The notes: generated from the letters alone by a model not told the origin. 64,000 nucleotides of DNA from Sulfuricella denitrificans (GCA_002632355.1 NSJJ01000001.1:62001-126000); one strand, 5' to 3'; counted from the first letter of the stretch, positions 31,256 through 41,950 are shown. Translations and numbers: made by a program.

Positions 31256-31804
31256 ATGAATCTTGACCGCGTCAAGTCAGGTGTTGATTTGCCGAATGAC
31301 TTCAATGTCATTGTTGAAATCCCGATGCACGGTGACCCCATCAAGTATGAAGTGGACAAAGATACCGGCGCCATGTTCGTCGATCGTTTCATGTCTACAG
31401 CCATGCACTACCCCTGCAATTATGGTTATATTCCCCATACCCTCTCCGACGACGGAGACCCTGTAGATGTGCTGGTAATTACACCGGTGCCATTGATTAC
31501 CGGTGTGGTAGTGCGATGCCGCCCTGTGGGTATGCTGAAAATGGAAGACGAGGCGGGGATCGATGCCAAACTGCTGGCGGTGCCGATTGACAAATTATGC
31601 AATATTTACCGCAATATCGAATCTCCGCGTGATTTGCCGGAATGGACCACAGCCCAGATTACGCACTTCTTTGAACACTACAAGGATCTCGAATCCGGCA
31701 AGTGGGTCAGGGTGCAGGGATGGGTCGGCGCAGAAGAGGCCAAGCAGGAAATTCTCGACGGTGTGAGTCGATTCCAGAACGCTGTCGAGAAACCGATGTT
31801 TTAA
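31256..31804 (+). CDS. ppa: Inorganic pyrophosphatase
   Basis: [59 protein letters not shown]. Confidence 0.97.
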   Translation: MNLDRVKSGVDLPNDFNVIVEIPMHGDPIKYEVDKDTGAMFVDRFMSTAMHYPCNYGYIPHTLSDDGDPVDVLVITPVPLITGVVVRCRPVGMLKMEDEAGIDAKLLAVPIDKLCNIYRNIESPRDLPEWTTAQITHFFEHYKDLESGKWVRVQGWVGAEEAKQEILDGVSRFQNAVEKPMF

Positions 31805-31891
31805 CTCTATGGTGGAAGCAAGGCGTATGGCGGGAAGCCGACAATACGCTGATAGCCTTACTCCTCACTACAAAATCTTTCGCGAGTCCCC

Positions 31892-32428
31892 ATGAAAATC
31901 TGCATTATTTCCGATAGTCACGATAACCGCCATCTGATGGCAGCTGCTGTGGAGGCGGCAAAAGCCCAAGGCGCCGAAGCCGTGATTCACTGTGGCGACG
32001 TGGTGGCGCCGACCACCCTGAAGGCGTTGTTGAAATTCGGCTTGCCGGTGCATGTGATCTACGGCAACAATACCGGCGATCTCTTTACCATGTCCAAGCT
32101 GGCGGCTGAACCGGGCAGTGTCATTCGTTTCTACGGACAGGACGCGGGCATCAATCTGTGTGGCCGCAATATCTTTATTGTTCACTACCCTCACTACGCA
32201 CGTGCTCTGGCAACGACCGGAGACTGGGATCTGGTGTGTTGCGGCCACGACCACAAGGCGTCCATTCAGACCGTGCCTACCATCAAGGGAGGACACAGCT
32301 GGTACGTCAATCCGGGTACGGTGGGCGGTGTGGGCGCGCCCGCAACTTACGTGCTGGGTGACCTCAGCCTGATGCAGTTCGATATCTATGATGTGGCACT
32401 GGAAGAACCGGTGCTGCCAAACGGCTGA
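31892..32428 (+). CDS. MJ0936/YfcE family metallophosphoesterase
   Basis: MKICIISDSHDN...VIHCGDVV...VYGNNTG-like...CCGHDHK...VNPGTVGG. Confidence 0.9.
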   Translation: MKICIISDSHDNRHLMAAAVEAAKAQGAEAVIHCGDVVAPTTLKALLKFGLPVHVIYGNNTGDLFTMSKLAAEPGSVIRFYGQDAGINLCGRNIFIVHYPHYARALATTGDWDLVCCGHDHKASIQTVPTIKGGHSWYVNPGTVGGVGAPATYVLGDLSLMQFDIYDVALEEPVLPNG

Positions 32429-32629
32429 AGGTCGTCGCTGAAATCCTGACTGCTTTAGGCAAATTTACCGCCTCTATTCTGGCATAAGAAGATTCAATTA
32501 AATCGGCCGGGTGGTTTGATGGATTGAGGTGGCGTTTGAGAGTAAGATTGCGGGGTTTAAAACCCAAATGCAAAAGGCACCGGCCATCAGGGCTGGTGTG
32601 AGCCAGTATCCGTGATGGAGGAAGACCTG

Positions 32630-33913
32630 ATGACGGAAGTCGTTGCAACCAACCAGACCATTCTGGTCGTAGGCGGTGGCATCAGCGGCATGACAGCGGC
32701 GCTTGAGGCGGCTGAATGTGGCAAGGAAGTGGTGCTGATCGAAAAAAATCCGGCTCTGGGCGGGCGTGTGTCCCAGCTCTACCGGTATTTCCCCAAGCTG
32801 TGTCATCCGACCTGCGGCCTGGAAATCAACCAGCGTCGCGTCAAGCAGAACAAGCGTATTCGTGTTCTGACCATGGCCGAAGTGACTGGTATTACCGGCG
32901 CTCCTGGCGATTACACTGCCAGCGTCAAGATTGCTCCTCGTTATGTGAATGAAAACTGCACCGCCTGCGGCGATTGTGGTGATGCTGCAGAAACCACGGT
33001 GGACGATGCGTTCAATTACAACATGGGCAAGGTAAAGGCGGCATATCTGCCCAGCCGGATGGCCTATCCCCAGCGTTACGTCGTCGATCCTGTCGTGATC
33101 GGCACACCTGAAGCCGACAAGATCAAGGCGGCGTGCAAATATGATGCCGTAGATCTGTCCATGCAGGAAGAAACAGTACAGGTCAAGGCGGGTGCCGTCG
33201 TATGGGCGACCGGCTGGAAGCCTTACGATGCCAACAAGATTCAGCCTTATGGCTACGACCGCTTTGCCAATGTGATCACCAGCGTCGAGTTTGAGCGGCT
33301 TTCCGACCCGCATGGTCCGACTGGCGGCAAGATTCTGCGCCCATCCGACGGCAAGGAAGCCAGGAATGTGGCCTTCATCCAGTGTGCCGGTTCCCGCGAC
33401 GAGAATCACCTGCGTCACTGTTCACGTATCTGCTGCATGGCTTCCCTGAAGCAGACCAACTACGTGCGTGAGGCTTTTGGTGACGAAGGCAAGTCCACGA
33501 TCTATTACATCGATATTCGCGCAATCGACCGCTTTGAAGACTTCTACCAGAAGGTTCAGGCTGATCCGAATGTGAAATTCATCAAGTCCAAGGTGGCACG
33601 GATTCTCGAAGACAAGGAAGGCAACCCGGTTCTGCATGGTGTGGATACCGAAGGTTATCACCGTTATGCAACGCCGTACGACCTGGTGGTTCTGGCCGTG
33701 GGCATGGAGCCCTCGGTCAGCGCAGCCAATATTCCGGCTGAAATCGTCAGTGATTCGAGCGGCTTTATCGAGCAGGATCAGGCCAATGGCGCCATCTTCG
33801 GTGCCGGTTGCGCTGCCAACCCGCTGGATGTGAACCGCGCGGTGCAGAGTGCGACAGCGAGCGCCCTGCGTGCGATTCAAGTGATTAACCGTGTTGCCAG
33901 AGCGGAGGGTTAA
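32630..33913 (+). CDS. qmoA: QmoA-like / HdrA-like FAD protein
   Basis: ILVVGGGISGMTAALEAAECGKEVVLIEKNPALGGRVSQLYRYFPKLCHPTCGLEIN; FIQCAGSRDENHLRHCSRICCMASLKQTNYV. Confidence 0.88.
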   Translation: MTEVVATNQTILVVGGGISGMTAALEAAECGKEVVLIEKNPALGGRVSQLYRYFPKLCHPTCGLEINQRRVKQNKRIRVLTMAEVTGITGAPGDYTASVKIAPRYVNENCTACGDCGDAAETTVDDAFNYNMGKVKAAYLPSRMAYPQRYVVDPVVIGTPEADKIKAACKYDAVDLSMQEETVQVKAGAVVWATGWKPYDANKIQPYGYDRFANVITSVEFERLSDPHGPTGGKILRPSDGKEARNVAFIQCAGSRDENHLRHCSRICCMASLKQTNYVREAFGDEGKSTIYYIDIRAIDRFEDFYQKVQADPNVKFIKSKVARILEDKEGNPVLHGVDTEGYHRYATPYDLVVLAVGMEPSVSAANIPAEIVSDSSGFIEQDQANGAIFGAGCAANPLDVNRAVQSATASALRAIQVINRVARAEG

Positions 33914-33916
33914 ACA

Positions 33917-36187
33917 ATGGCGGACATGAAAGTAGCGGCCTATATTTGTCAGGGCTGTGGACTGGGTGAGCGGCTCGACACCGCCAATCTGGCCAAGGTG
34001 GCACAGAAAGAAGGCAAGGCTCAGGTAGTGAAAGAGCACCCTTTCCTGTGTAACGCGGAAGGCGTTGCGATGATCCGCAACGATATCGACAATGATGCGG
34101 TCACCCACGTGATGATCGCAGCCTGTTCCCGTCGCGCCAAGACCGAGGCCTTTGGCTTTTCCGACGTGGCCGTATCCCGTGCCAATCTGCGCGAAGGTGT
34201 GATCTGGATCCGTCCGGATGATGAAGAATCGCGCGAAACCACGCAGGAAATGGCGGATGACTATGTGCGCATGGGTTGCGCCGAAGTCAAGAAAATGAAG
34301 CTGCCGGGCGGCAATCCGGAAGCGGCAACCAACCGCCGCGTACTGGTGGTCGGTGGTGGCATTTCCGGTATGACTGCGGCGCTGGAAGCATCAAAAGCCG
34401 GCTATCAGGTTGTACTGGTCGAAAAAGCCGCTACTCTGGGTGGCTGGGCGGCCAAACTGTACAAGCGCTCCCCTTCTCATAGCCCTTATGCCGATCCTCA
34501 GGATACCGGCGTGGATGCAATGATCGCGGCTATTGAGGCTGACAGCAATATCACTGTTTACACCAACGCAATTACCAGCAAGACGGAAGGTGCGCCAGGT
34601 CGCTTCAAGATCGAAATCAGCCAGGAAAGCGGTCCCACTACAACAGAAGAAGTGGGTTCGATTATTCAGGCAACGGGTTTTACGCTGTATGACGCCAACA
34701 ACCTGCCCGAACTGGGTTATGGCAAATCCCCCAATGTGATGGATCAGGCTGGTCTGGAAGCCCTTGCCAAGGTAGCCAATGGCGGCCCGATCAAGCGTCC
34801 TTCCGATGGTGGTGAAGTCAAATCCGTGGTATTCGTGCAGTGCGCCGGTCAGCGTGATGAAACTGGCAAGCATCTGCCGTACTGTTCAGGCTCCTGCTGC
34901 CTGACTTCGGTCAAGCAGGCGATGTACTTCAAGGACGCCAATCCTGATGTGGATACTGTGGTGATCTACACCGACCTGCGCATGCCGGGTAATGGTGAAG
35001 ATTTTTACCGCAGCGGCCAGAACAAGGGTGTGACTTTTACCAAGGGCAAGGTGTCCACGGTTGAAGCGACTGGCAATACCTGCAAGGTGAATTTCCATGA
35101 CCTGATCCTGAACGACCAGACGGCCATCGAAAATGCCGACATTGTTGTGCTGGCAACGGGTCAGGTCGCCAACTCCGGTGTTGACGTAGACGCCAAACTC
35201 AAGGCTGATATCGCTGCGGCTGCCGGCGACAACTCGCTGCTGGATGCCTGGAACGCAGCGCAGACAGAAGGTGCGGTCAAGCCGATTTCTGTACTCAACC
35301 TGGCTTACCGTCAGGGTCCGGATGTGCCGCAACTGAAGTATGGTTTTACCGACTCTCACTTCATCTGCTTCCCTTATGAAACCCGCCGCACCGGTATTTA
35401 CTCCGCCGGCCCGGTACGTCGTCCGATGGATATCATCCAGGCCACGGAAGATGCCACTGGCGCTGCGATGAAAGCGATTCAGGCGGTGGAGAACGCTGCC
35501 GTGGGCCGTGCTGCGCACCCACGTTCAGGCGATCTGTCTTTCCCTAGCGTTCGTCGTGAAGGTTGCACCCAGTGCAAACGCTGCACGGTTGAATGTCCGT
35601 TTGGCGCGATTGATGAAGATGAGCAGCGTTATCCGCTGTTCAATGAGTCACGCTGCCGTCGTTGCGGTACCTGCATGGGCGCCTGCCCGGTGCGCGTCAT
35701 TTCCTTCGAGAACTATTCGGTGGATACCGTGGGTTCGCAGATCAAGGCAGTGGATGTACCGGATGAATTTTCCGAAAAGCCGCGTATCCTGATTCTGGCC
35801 TGCGAAAACGATGCCTATCCGGCACTCGATATGGCAGCCATGAACAAGGAAGTGTATTCCGCCTGGGTGCGCGTCATACCAGTACGCTGTCTCGGTTCTG
35901 TTAACACCATCTGGATTACCGATGCGCTTAACAGTGGCTATGATGGCGTGATGATGATGGGTTGCAAACACGGCGACGATTACCAGTGCCACTTCGTCAA
36001 GGGTTCCGAGCTCGCCAGCTATCGTATGAGCAAGGTGGGCGACACGCTTCAGGGCATGGGTCTGGAGACTGAGCGCGTGCAAACCTTCGAGGCGGCAATT
36101 ACTGACATTGAGCGGCTACCCAAGCTGATCAACGAATATGCAGACAAAATCTCTGCATTGCCGCCTAACCCGTTCAAAGGCTTCTAG
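33917..36187 (+). CDS. qmoB: QmoB-like protein: HdrA-like FAD domain, two [4Fe-4S] ferredoxin motifs and C-terminal MvhD-like domain
   Basis: VLVVGGGISGMTAALEASKAGYQVVLVEKAATLGGWAAKLYKRSP; CTQCKRCTVECPFGAID and CRRCGTCMGACPVRVISF; C-terminal GCKHGDDYQCHFVKG. Confidence 0.9.
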   Translation: MADMKVAAYICQGCGLGERLDTANLAKVAQKEGKAQVVKEHPFLCNAEGVAMIRNDIDNDAVTHVMIAACSRRAKTEAFGFSDVAVSRANLREGVIWIRPDDEESRETTQEMADDYVRMGCAEVKKMKLPGGNPEAATNRRVLVVGGGISGMTAALEASKAGYQVVLVEKAATLGGWAAKLYKRSPSHSPYADPQDTGVDAMIAAIEADSNITVYTNAITSKTEGAPGRFKIEISQESGPTTTEEVGSIIQATGFTLYDANNLPELGYGKSPNVMDQAGLEALAKVANGGPIKRPSDGGEVKSVVFVQCAGQRDETGKHLPYCSGSCCLTSVKQAMYFKDANPDVDTVVIYTDLRMPGNGEDFYRSGQNKGVTFTKGKVSTVEATGNTCKVNFHDLILNDQTAIENADIVVLATGQVANSGVDVDAKLKADIAAAAGDNSLLDAWNAAQTEGAVKPISVLNLAYRQGPDVPQLKYGFTDSHFICFPYETRRTGIYSAGPVRRPMDIIQATEDATGAAMKAIQAVENAAVGRAAHPRSGDLSFPSVRREGCTQCKRCTVECPFGAIDEDEQRYPLFNESRCRRCGTCMGACPVRVISFENYSVDTVGSQIKAVDVPDEFSEKPRILILACENDAYPALDMAAMNKEVYSAWVRVIPVRCLGSVNTIWITDALNSGYDGVMMMGCKHGDDYQCHFVKGSELASYRMSKVGDTLQGMGLETERVQTFEAAITDIERLPKLINEYADKISALPPNPFKGF

Positions 36188-36198
36188 GAGGAGACAGG

Positions 36199-36801
36199 AT
36201 GAGCATCGAAAAATATACCAGGAGCTTCCTCAAGGAAGTCGAAGAACGTGTAGAGGAAGGCCACTGGGTCAAGATGTGCATGCAGTGCGGCGTATGCGCC
36301 GGTTCCTGCCCGCTGGGTCCGCACTGGGAACATACGCCACAGAAAATCTTCATGATGATTCGTGCTGGCAAGCGCGAGGAAGTACTGTCGTCCGATTCCA
36401 TGTGGATGTGTACTTCCTGCTATCAGTGCATCGTGCGCTGCCCTCGCAAGCTGCCGATTACCCATATCATGCACGGTCTGGCTTACCTGGCCAAACGTGA
36501 AGGGCTGGCGCCGAAGAATCAGCCGACCGCACAGTTCGGTCAGCTGTTCTGGGATAACCTGACCAAGACCGGCCGTGTCAACGAGCTGAAGCTAAGTCTG
36601 GGCATGTATTTCAAGGACGGTTTCAGTCAGGGCATCAAAAATGCCATGGCGATGCAAAGTGTTGGCCTTGGCATGATGAAAGCCAAGCGCTTGAGCCCGA
36701 TGGAAATCATGGGCGGTCACGGCGTCAAGGATAAGAGTGGATTCCAGGCCATGCTGAAGAAGGCGCGGGAACTTGAGGATAGCCGCAGGAAACTGGCGTA
36801 A
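36199..36801 (+). CDS. hdrC: HdrC-like iron-sulfur subunit
   Basis: CMQCGVCAGSCPLG and CTSCYQCIVRCPRKLP; 200 aa with no obvious TM segment. Confidence 0.9.
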   Translation: MSIEKYTRSFLKEVEERVEEGHWVKMCMQCGVCAGSCPLGPHWEHTPQKIFMMIRAGKREEVLSSDSMWMCTSCYQCIVRCPRKLPITHIMHGLAYLAKREGLAPKNQPTAQFGQLFWDNLTKTGRVNELKLSLGMYFKDGFSQGIKNAMAMQSVGLGMMKAKRLSPMEIMGGHGVKDKSGFQAMLKKARELEDSRRKLA

Positions 36802-36813
36802 GGAGCAAGACAT

Positions 36814-37716
36814 ATGGCCAAGAAACAATATTCATTTTACCCCGGCTGCTCTTCGCAGTCCGGCGCGTCGTCCAGCAACTATCTGACTTCGACTAACTCA
36901 ATGGTCAATCTGCTGGATGTGACCTTGAACGAAATTCCGGACTGGAACTGCTGCGGCGCTTCCATCGGTTATGCCGGTGGTGGTGAATTGCCGCGCATCG
37001 CCCTGTCCGCACGGAATCTGGCGCTGTCCGAACAGCACAATCCTGGCCAGGAAGTGGTCGCGACCTGTGCGGCATGCTGGCTTGCCACGCGTGAGGCCAA
37101 GGAGCGGCTGGATCACAGCGCTACCCTGCTGGCAGAAACCAATGAAGCGCTCAAGGAAGCAGGCCTGGTATTCAAGAATGAAGCGCCTCCCGCACGTCAT
37201 ATGGTCGAAGTGCTGATCGAAGATATCGGCTATGAGACCCTGAAAAGTGGTGTGAAAAAACCGCTTGAAGGCATCAAGTTTGCCGGTTACGTGGGTTGCC
37301 AGACCAACCGTCCCTTCGGGATCGACGGTGAGTCATTCGAGAACCCCATGTACCTGGACCGCATGGTCGAATCCATGGGTGGCGAAGCAATCACCAACTA
37401 TGATCAGAAAGTGACCTGCTGCGGCGGTGCATTGGCTTTCTCCGAGCCGGAAAAGAGCCAGAAGCAGATCCATGACATCATCGAGTCCGCCTATGATCAC
37501 GGTGCGGACATGATCGTTACGCCTTGCCCGCTGTGCCAGGCTAACGTTGAGATTTACCAGGGTGAAGTGAACAAGCGCTACGGCAAGAAATTTAACATCC
37601 CTGTAACCTACTACAGTCAGCTGATTACCGTTGCGTACGGCGGCAGCAGCAAGGACGCGGGGCTGGATGGCCAGATCATCCGCGCTACCCGGCTGGAAGA
37701 TATTGCCAACAAGTAA
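36814..37716 (+). CDS. hdrB: HdrB-like CCG-domain subunit
   Basis: FYPGCSSQSGA...NCCGASIG...CAAC and GCQTNRPFG...CCGGALAFS...CPLC: two CCG modules. Confidence 0.9.
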   Translation: MAKKQYSFYPGCSSQSGASSSNYLTSTNSMVNLLDVTLNEIPDWNCCGASIGYAGGGELPRIALSARNLALSEQHNPGQEVVATCAACWLATREAKERLDHSATLLAETNEALKEAGLVFKNEAPPARHMVEVLIEDIGYETLKSGVKKPLEGIKFAGYVGCQTNRPFGIDGESFENPMYLDRMVESMGGEAITNYDQKVTCCGGALAFSEPEKSQKQIHDIIESAYDHGADMIVTPCPLCQANVEIYQGEVNKRYGKKFNIPVTYYSQLITVAYGGSSKDAGLDGQIIRATRLEDIANK

Positions 37717-37734
37717 TTAATACTTTGAAAATTG

Positions 37735-37764
37735 AAGGGGGCGCTATGCGCCCCCTTATTTTTT
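37735..37764 (+). terminator. Terminator of the qmo/hdr run
   Basis: aagggggcgctatgcgcccccttatttttt. Confidence 0.85.
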
Positions 37765-37814
37765 CCATCATGGGTACCATATTGGGAATGCCACAAGCCA
37801 TTCAGGAGTAGTCG

Positions 37815-38132
37815 ATGAAACGTCCAAAAACAGCCGATGAGTATGTTGATCTGATGCACCAGGCGGTGTATGAGGTGGATGAAATCTGTTCCATCATGGA
37901 CGAGGACTCGGACGAGTTTGCCCCGATCCGCCCTTATGTCAACCTGCTTGATACCCAGTTGCGCAAGATGTACGCCGACATGATAAGCGGTGATTACAAA
38001 TTCGATCCCAATGGAGCCGAGTTACCCTTCATGGAGGCGGTGCGTCGTCTCGGGCCTCGCCTGCCTTTCGGCAATCTGCTCAAGGTGATTGACGAGACCC
38101 ACCGTTTTGGCCTGGATGTCGATAATAAGTAG
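37815..38132 (+). CDS. Hypothetical protein
   Basis: 105-aa ORF with RBS caggagtagtcg; acidic N-terminal region. Confidence 0.6.
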   Translation: MKRPKTADEYVDLMHQAVYEVDEICSIMDEDSDEFAPIRPYVNLLDTQLRKMYADMISGDYKFDPNGAELPFMEAVRRLGPRLPFGNLLKVIDETHRFGLDVDNK

Positions 38133-39509
38133 CTAAAATGGCAGAGTCAGTCCCGGCTCTGCCTCCAGCAGTACCTGGCGGAACTCATCCTGAATGCGAT
38201 TCAGTGCGCCTTCATCGTCGCCCTCGAAGCGCAGCGCGATCACTGGCATGGTGTTGGATGCTCTCATCAGGCCAAAACCATCGGCGTATTCCACACGCAG
38301 GCCGTCGAGCGTGACGATTTCCGTGGCGTTGCGGAACCGTGCCGTTTCGCCCAGTCTTTCTATCAGCGCGAAGTGCTCGCCTTCCTTCATTCCTATATGT
38401 AATTCCGGCGTATTGACGGTATCCGGCAAGCTGTGCAGCGTCGTGTTGATGTCGGACTGGTACGACAGGTATTCGAGAAGGCGGGCGCCGGTGTAGAGGC
38501 CGTCATCGAAACCGTACCAGCGATCCTTGAAGAATACATGCCCGCTCATTTCACCAGCCAGTAATGCGCCGGTTTCCATCATTTTTGCCTTGATCAGGGA
38601 ATGGCCCGTTTTCCATAACGTCGGTTTGCCGCCACGTTCGCGCACCCATGCAAAAAGATTTCGTGTGGATTTGACGTCGAAAATGATTTCCGCTCCGGGG
38701 TTGCGGGAGAGTACGTCATCCGCATACAGCATGAGCTGGCGGTCTGGGAAGATGATCTGGCCGTCCTTTGTCACCACACCCAGACGGTCTCCGTCCCCAT
38801 CAAAGGCGAGACCGATTTCTGCATCCGAGATTTTAAGGCGTGCAATCAGATCCTGCAGGTTCCTGGGTACGGAAGGGTCGGGGTGGTGATTGGGAAAATG
38901 ACCGTCCACGTCGCAGAACATTTCTTCTACCTCGCATCCCAGCGTGCGATAGAGCTGGGGCGCGAAAGCGCCGGCTACACCGTTGCCGCAATCGACGATT
39001 ACTTTCATTGGCCTTGCCAGGCAGATGTCGCCAGCAATGCGCCGGTTGTATTCGTCGGCGATGTCATGCTGGCAGTAGCCGCCATTGCCATGGACCAGTT
39101 CGCCCTGCTCGACCCGCTTCCTCAGGTTCTGGATGCTTCTGCCGGAAAGAGTATTGTCCCCCAGCACTATTTTCAGCCCGTTGTAGTCTGGAGGGTTGTG
39201 GCTGCCGGTGACCATCACGGCCGAGTGAGTGTGGAGCTGGTAGGCGCCGAAATAGGTCATCGGTGTAGTCACCATACCAAGATCGATCACGTTGATACCG
39301 CTTTTCCGGATCCCGTGCGTAAGTGATGCAGCCAGAGCCGGACCCGATAGCCGGCCATCGCGCCCGATCACGATCTCGTTTTGCTGGCACGAAATGGCTT
39401 CCGAACCGATGGCGTGACCGATGGCTTCGACCATTTTCGGAGTAAGCGATTTCCCGACGATGCCACGGATGTCGTAGGCCTTGAAAATTTCTTCAGGGAG
39501 TTTTGTCAT
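38133..39509 (-). CDS. Phosphomannomutase/phosphoglucomutase
   Basis: IFKAYDIRGIVGKSL; VMVTGSHNPPDYNGLK; LAFDGDGDRLGVV; GEMSGHVFFKDRWYGFDDGLY. Confidence 0.95.
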   Translation of the reverse strand: MTKLPEEIFKAYDIRGIVGKSLTPKMVEAIGHAIGSEAISCQQNEIVIGRDGRLSGPALAASLTHGIRKSGINVIDLGMVTTPMTYFGAYQLHTHSAVMVTGSHNPPDYNGLKIVLGDNTLSGRSIQNLRKRVEQGELVHGNGGYCQHDIADEYNRRIAGDICLARPMKVIVDCGNGVAGAFAPQLYRTLGCEVEEMFCDVDGHFPNHHPDPSVPRNLQDLIARLKISDAEIGLAFDGDGDRLGVVTKDGQIIFPDRQLMLYADDVLSRNPGAEIIFDVKSTRNLFAWVRERGGKPTLWKTGHSLIKAKMMETGALLAGEMSGHVFFKDRWYGFDDGLYTGARLLEYLSYQSDINTTLHSLPDTVNTPELHIGMKEGEHFALIERLGETARFRNATEIVTLDGLRVEYADGFGLMRASNTMPVIALRFEGDDEGALNRIQDEFRQVLLEAEPGLTLPF

Positions 39510-39566
39510 GGCTGAATTTTCAAGGAATCGCTTGGTGATGCCGCAATGGTATTAATTCTCAGGAGT

Positions 39567-40151
39567 TCAGGGGATGAAGTTGTTTGGTGGAATGGCGCTA
39601 TAGAGAATATGCTGGTCTGGAAGCGGGTGAATATCGCCCAGATGGAATCCAAACGCCCCGCTTTGCCGCTCTGACACAAAATGTTTCAGGGTTTGACGCA
39701 CGCTGGCAAAGGCGATTTCATCCCACGGTAGGTCCTGAGCTGTGAACAATCTGACTTCCAGGCTTTCCGTACCAGCGCCGAAGCAGGGCTCCAGCAGGCG
39801 TGCCTGAAAAAACAGGTGCACCTGGTTGATGTGAGGCACGTTGAATAGGGTGTAAAGCGCACCAATTTCCACCACAGCCAGTGCTTCTTCCAGTGTTTCC
39901 CTTGCTGCCGCCTGGGTCGTGGTTTCACCGTTTTCCATGAAGCCTGCGGGAAGAGTCCAGAAGCCATACCTTGGCTCGATGGCGCGACGGCAGAGAAGAA
40001 TTTGGTCTTCCCACAGGGGAATGCAGCCGATCACCAATTTGGGATTCTGATAGTGAATGGTGTGGCATTGATCGCACACATAGCGAGGCAGGCTGTCGCT
40101 TTCCGGGATGCGAAGGGTGACCCTGGCTCCGCAGTGGCTGCAGTAGTTCAT
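39567..40151 (-). CDS. NUDIX hydrolase with N-terminal zinc ribbon
   Basis: MNYCSHCGARV...YVCDQCHTIHYQNPK; GFMENGETTTQAAARETLEEA. Confidence 0.9.
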   Translation of the reverse strand: MNYCSHCGARVTLRIPESDSLPRYVCDQCHTIHYQNPKLVIGCIPLWEDQILLCRRAIEPRYGFWTLPAGFMENGETTTQAAARETLEEALAVVEIGALYTLFNVPHINQVHLFFQARLLEPCFGAGTESLEVRLFTAQDLPWDEIAFASVRQTLKHFVSERQSGAFGFHLGDIHPLPDQHILYSAIPPNNFIP

Positions 40152-40259
40152 GGATTTAATCGAAGAAAAGTCAATCTTGGAACCTATCAAAAAACTGCCA
40201 GCCTGGATAGGGGCGCAATTCCTGCTGTGGCAGGTGCGACTCATGCAACGGGCACGTTG

Positions 40260-40796
40260 TTACCAGGCAATTCCCTTGCTGCCAGGGTGTTCACCTCGCT
40301 TGAGGGCATCGATCGCTTCCGTTGCAGATTTGACAGAGATGCCGTGGGGGCAGAAAAAGTCGTCATACAGCATGTGGTGTTGGCGGTTAATATCCTTGTA
40401 TCGGATATCTTCCCATTTGGCATCACGAGCCTTGCCCCAGCTGCCGTCATGGCGACCGAAAGCGTAGCGTTTGAATTCGCCTGAGCTGCAGCGCATCCCT
40501 TCATAGGTGATATTGTTTGCGCCGCCTGCTGATCTGATCAGCAGCGTGTAGCGTACCACCCCGTCTTCACCAAGGGTCAGCGATGCGCTATCCACGAAAA
40601 AGCGGTTATCTGTTGAGGCGCTGACAAAGAAAGGCAGCAGATTTTCCAGCTTGGGTGCTGGGGGCAGTTGGGTTTCTACCTCCGCCCAGGACTTTTCTTC
40701 GAAATCATATTCGAATTTTCCCCAGCTGGATTGATCAAATCCGGCTGCAAGTGATATGGCAGGTAGCAGGCCCAGAAGAAGCAGTCGTTTTCTCAT
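40260..40796 (-). CDS. CNP1-like family secreted protein
   Basis: Signal peptide and ENLLPFFVSASTDNRFFVDSASLTLGEDGVVRYTLLIRSAGGANNITYEGMRCSSGEFKRYA. Confidence 0.75.
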   Translation of the reverse strand: MRKRLLLLGLLPAISLAAGFDQSSWGKFEYDFEEKSWAEVETQLPPAPKLENLLPFFVSASTDNRFFVDSASLTLGEDGVVRYTLLIRSAGGANNITYEGMRCSSGEFKRYAFGRHDGSWGKARDAKWEDIRYKDINRQHHMLYDDFFCPHGISVKSATEAIDALKRGEHPGSKGIAW

Positions 40797-40812
40797 GAAT
40801 TTTCCTGATATG

Positions 40813-40848
40813 AAAAAACCCCGTACGCTTGTGGCGCCGGGGTTCGTT
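40813..40848 (-). terminator. Terminator downstream of rpmB-rpmG (minus strand)
   Basis: aaaaaaccccg...cggggtt; T-run on the minus-strand transcript. Confidence 0.7.
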
Positions 40849-40887
40849 CTGGTTGCTGAGCCTGGCTGGTAACCGGCATCACTTACC

Positions 40888-41055
40888 TTACTTCAGTTTG
40901 ATTTCCTTGTATTCCACGTGCTTGCGCGCCTTGGGATCATATTTCATGATCGCCATTTTTTCCGGCATGGTGCGCTTGTTTTTTGTCGTGGTATAGAAGT
41001 GGCCGGTACCCGCAGAGGATTCCAGCTTGATTTTTTCGCGTCCGCCTTTAGCCAT
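40888..41055 (-). CDS. rpmG: 50S ribosomal protein L33
   Basis: [55 protein letters not shown]. Not in the supplied ORF list (55 aa). Confidence 0.97.
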   Translation of the reverse strand: MAKGGREKIKLESSAGTGHFYTTTKNKRTMPEKMAIMKYDPKARKHVEYKEIKLK

Positions 41056-41065
41056 GATTTACTCC

Positions 41066-41302
41066 TTAAACAGCTTCACCGCTGGCGCGCAATTCCGCCA
41101 GCACGGCATCAATGCCTTTTTTGTCAATGGTGCGCAGGGCTGAGCAGCTCACGCGCAGACGAACCCAGCGGTTTTCGCTCTCAACCCAGAAACGGCGGGA
41201 TTGCAGATTGGGCAGGAAGCGACGCTTGGTCCTGTTGTTGGCGTGGGAAACATTATTTCCCGTCATCGGGCGCTTGCCGGTGACTTTACATACGCGTGCC
41301 AT
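41066..41302 (-). CDS. rpmB: 50S ribosomal protein L28
   Basis: [39 protein letters not shown]. Confidence 0.98.
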   Translation of the reverse strand: MARVCKVTGKRPMTGNNVSHANNRTKRRFLPNLQSRRFWVESENRWVRLRVSCSALRTIDKKGIDAVLAELRASGEAV

Positions 41303-41374
41303 TTGAGGTGACTCCTAAATTTTTGTATCTGGAATTCGAAAAACGCAATTTATACCATATTTCTGCTGCCAGAC

Positions 41375-41950
41375 TCAAGAAAAAAATCGTTTTCCGTTCT
41401 CGTATGCCTGGTCGATGTACGCTTGCAGCGTATCGCGATCGGCCTGAGGATACACGCCCCAGTTGGCTTGCGAGGGCAGGACGTTCATGCCGCAATAGTG
41501 GAGTACGCCTATCATCGGCTCGAGATAAAGCTTGGCAAGGTCGACATCCTGGCGTTGCCGGCTGCCGATGTTCACCAGCATCTGAGCGCGTACTTTGAGT
41601 TGGCCCTCGGTGCGACCGCCCACATGCTTGAAGGCGAAGCCCAGGGTCAGAACGCGTTGCAGCCACCCTGAAAGAATGGCAGGTGGCGTGCTCCACCATA
41701 CCGGATAGGAGAGAATCAGGCCGTCACAATTTCTGATGCGTTCCTGCTCGGCGCGGATTTCCGGTGAAACCAGGCCGCTTTGCCAGCCAGCCATTTCCGC
41801 AATAGATACCACGGGGTTGAAGCCTTCGCTGTAAAGATCAGCGACCTCGACCTCATGCCCGCTTGCGATAACGCCCGCAACAAATTGCTCGGTCAGTGCC
41901 CAGGTAAAGCTATCCTGCTGGGGGTGAGCAGTGACAATCAGCGCTTTCAA
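41375..41950 (-). CDS. Flavodoxin-like NAD(P)H dehydrogenase (quinone)
   Basis: [23 protein letters not shown]...[26 protein letters not shown]. Confidence 0.88.
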   Translation of the reverse strand: MKALIVTAHPQQDSFTWALTEQFVAGVIASGHEVEVADLYSEGFNPVVSIAEMAGWQSGLVSPEIRAEQERIRNCDGLILSYPVWWSTPPAILSGWLQRVLTLGFAFKHVGGRTEGQLKVRAQMLVNIGSRQRQDVDLAKLYLEPMIGVLHYCGMNVLPSQANWGVYPQADRDTLQAYIDQAYENGKRFFS

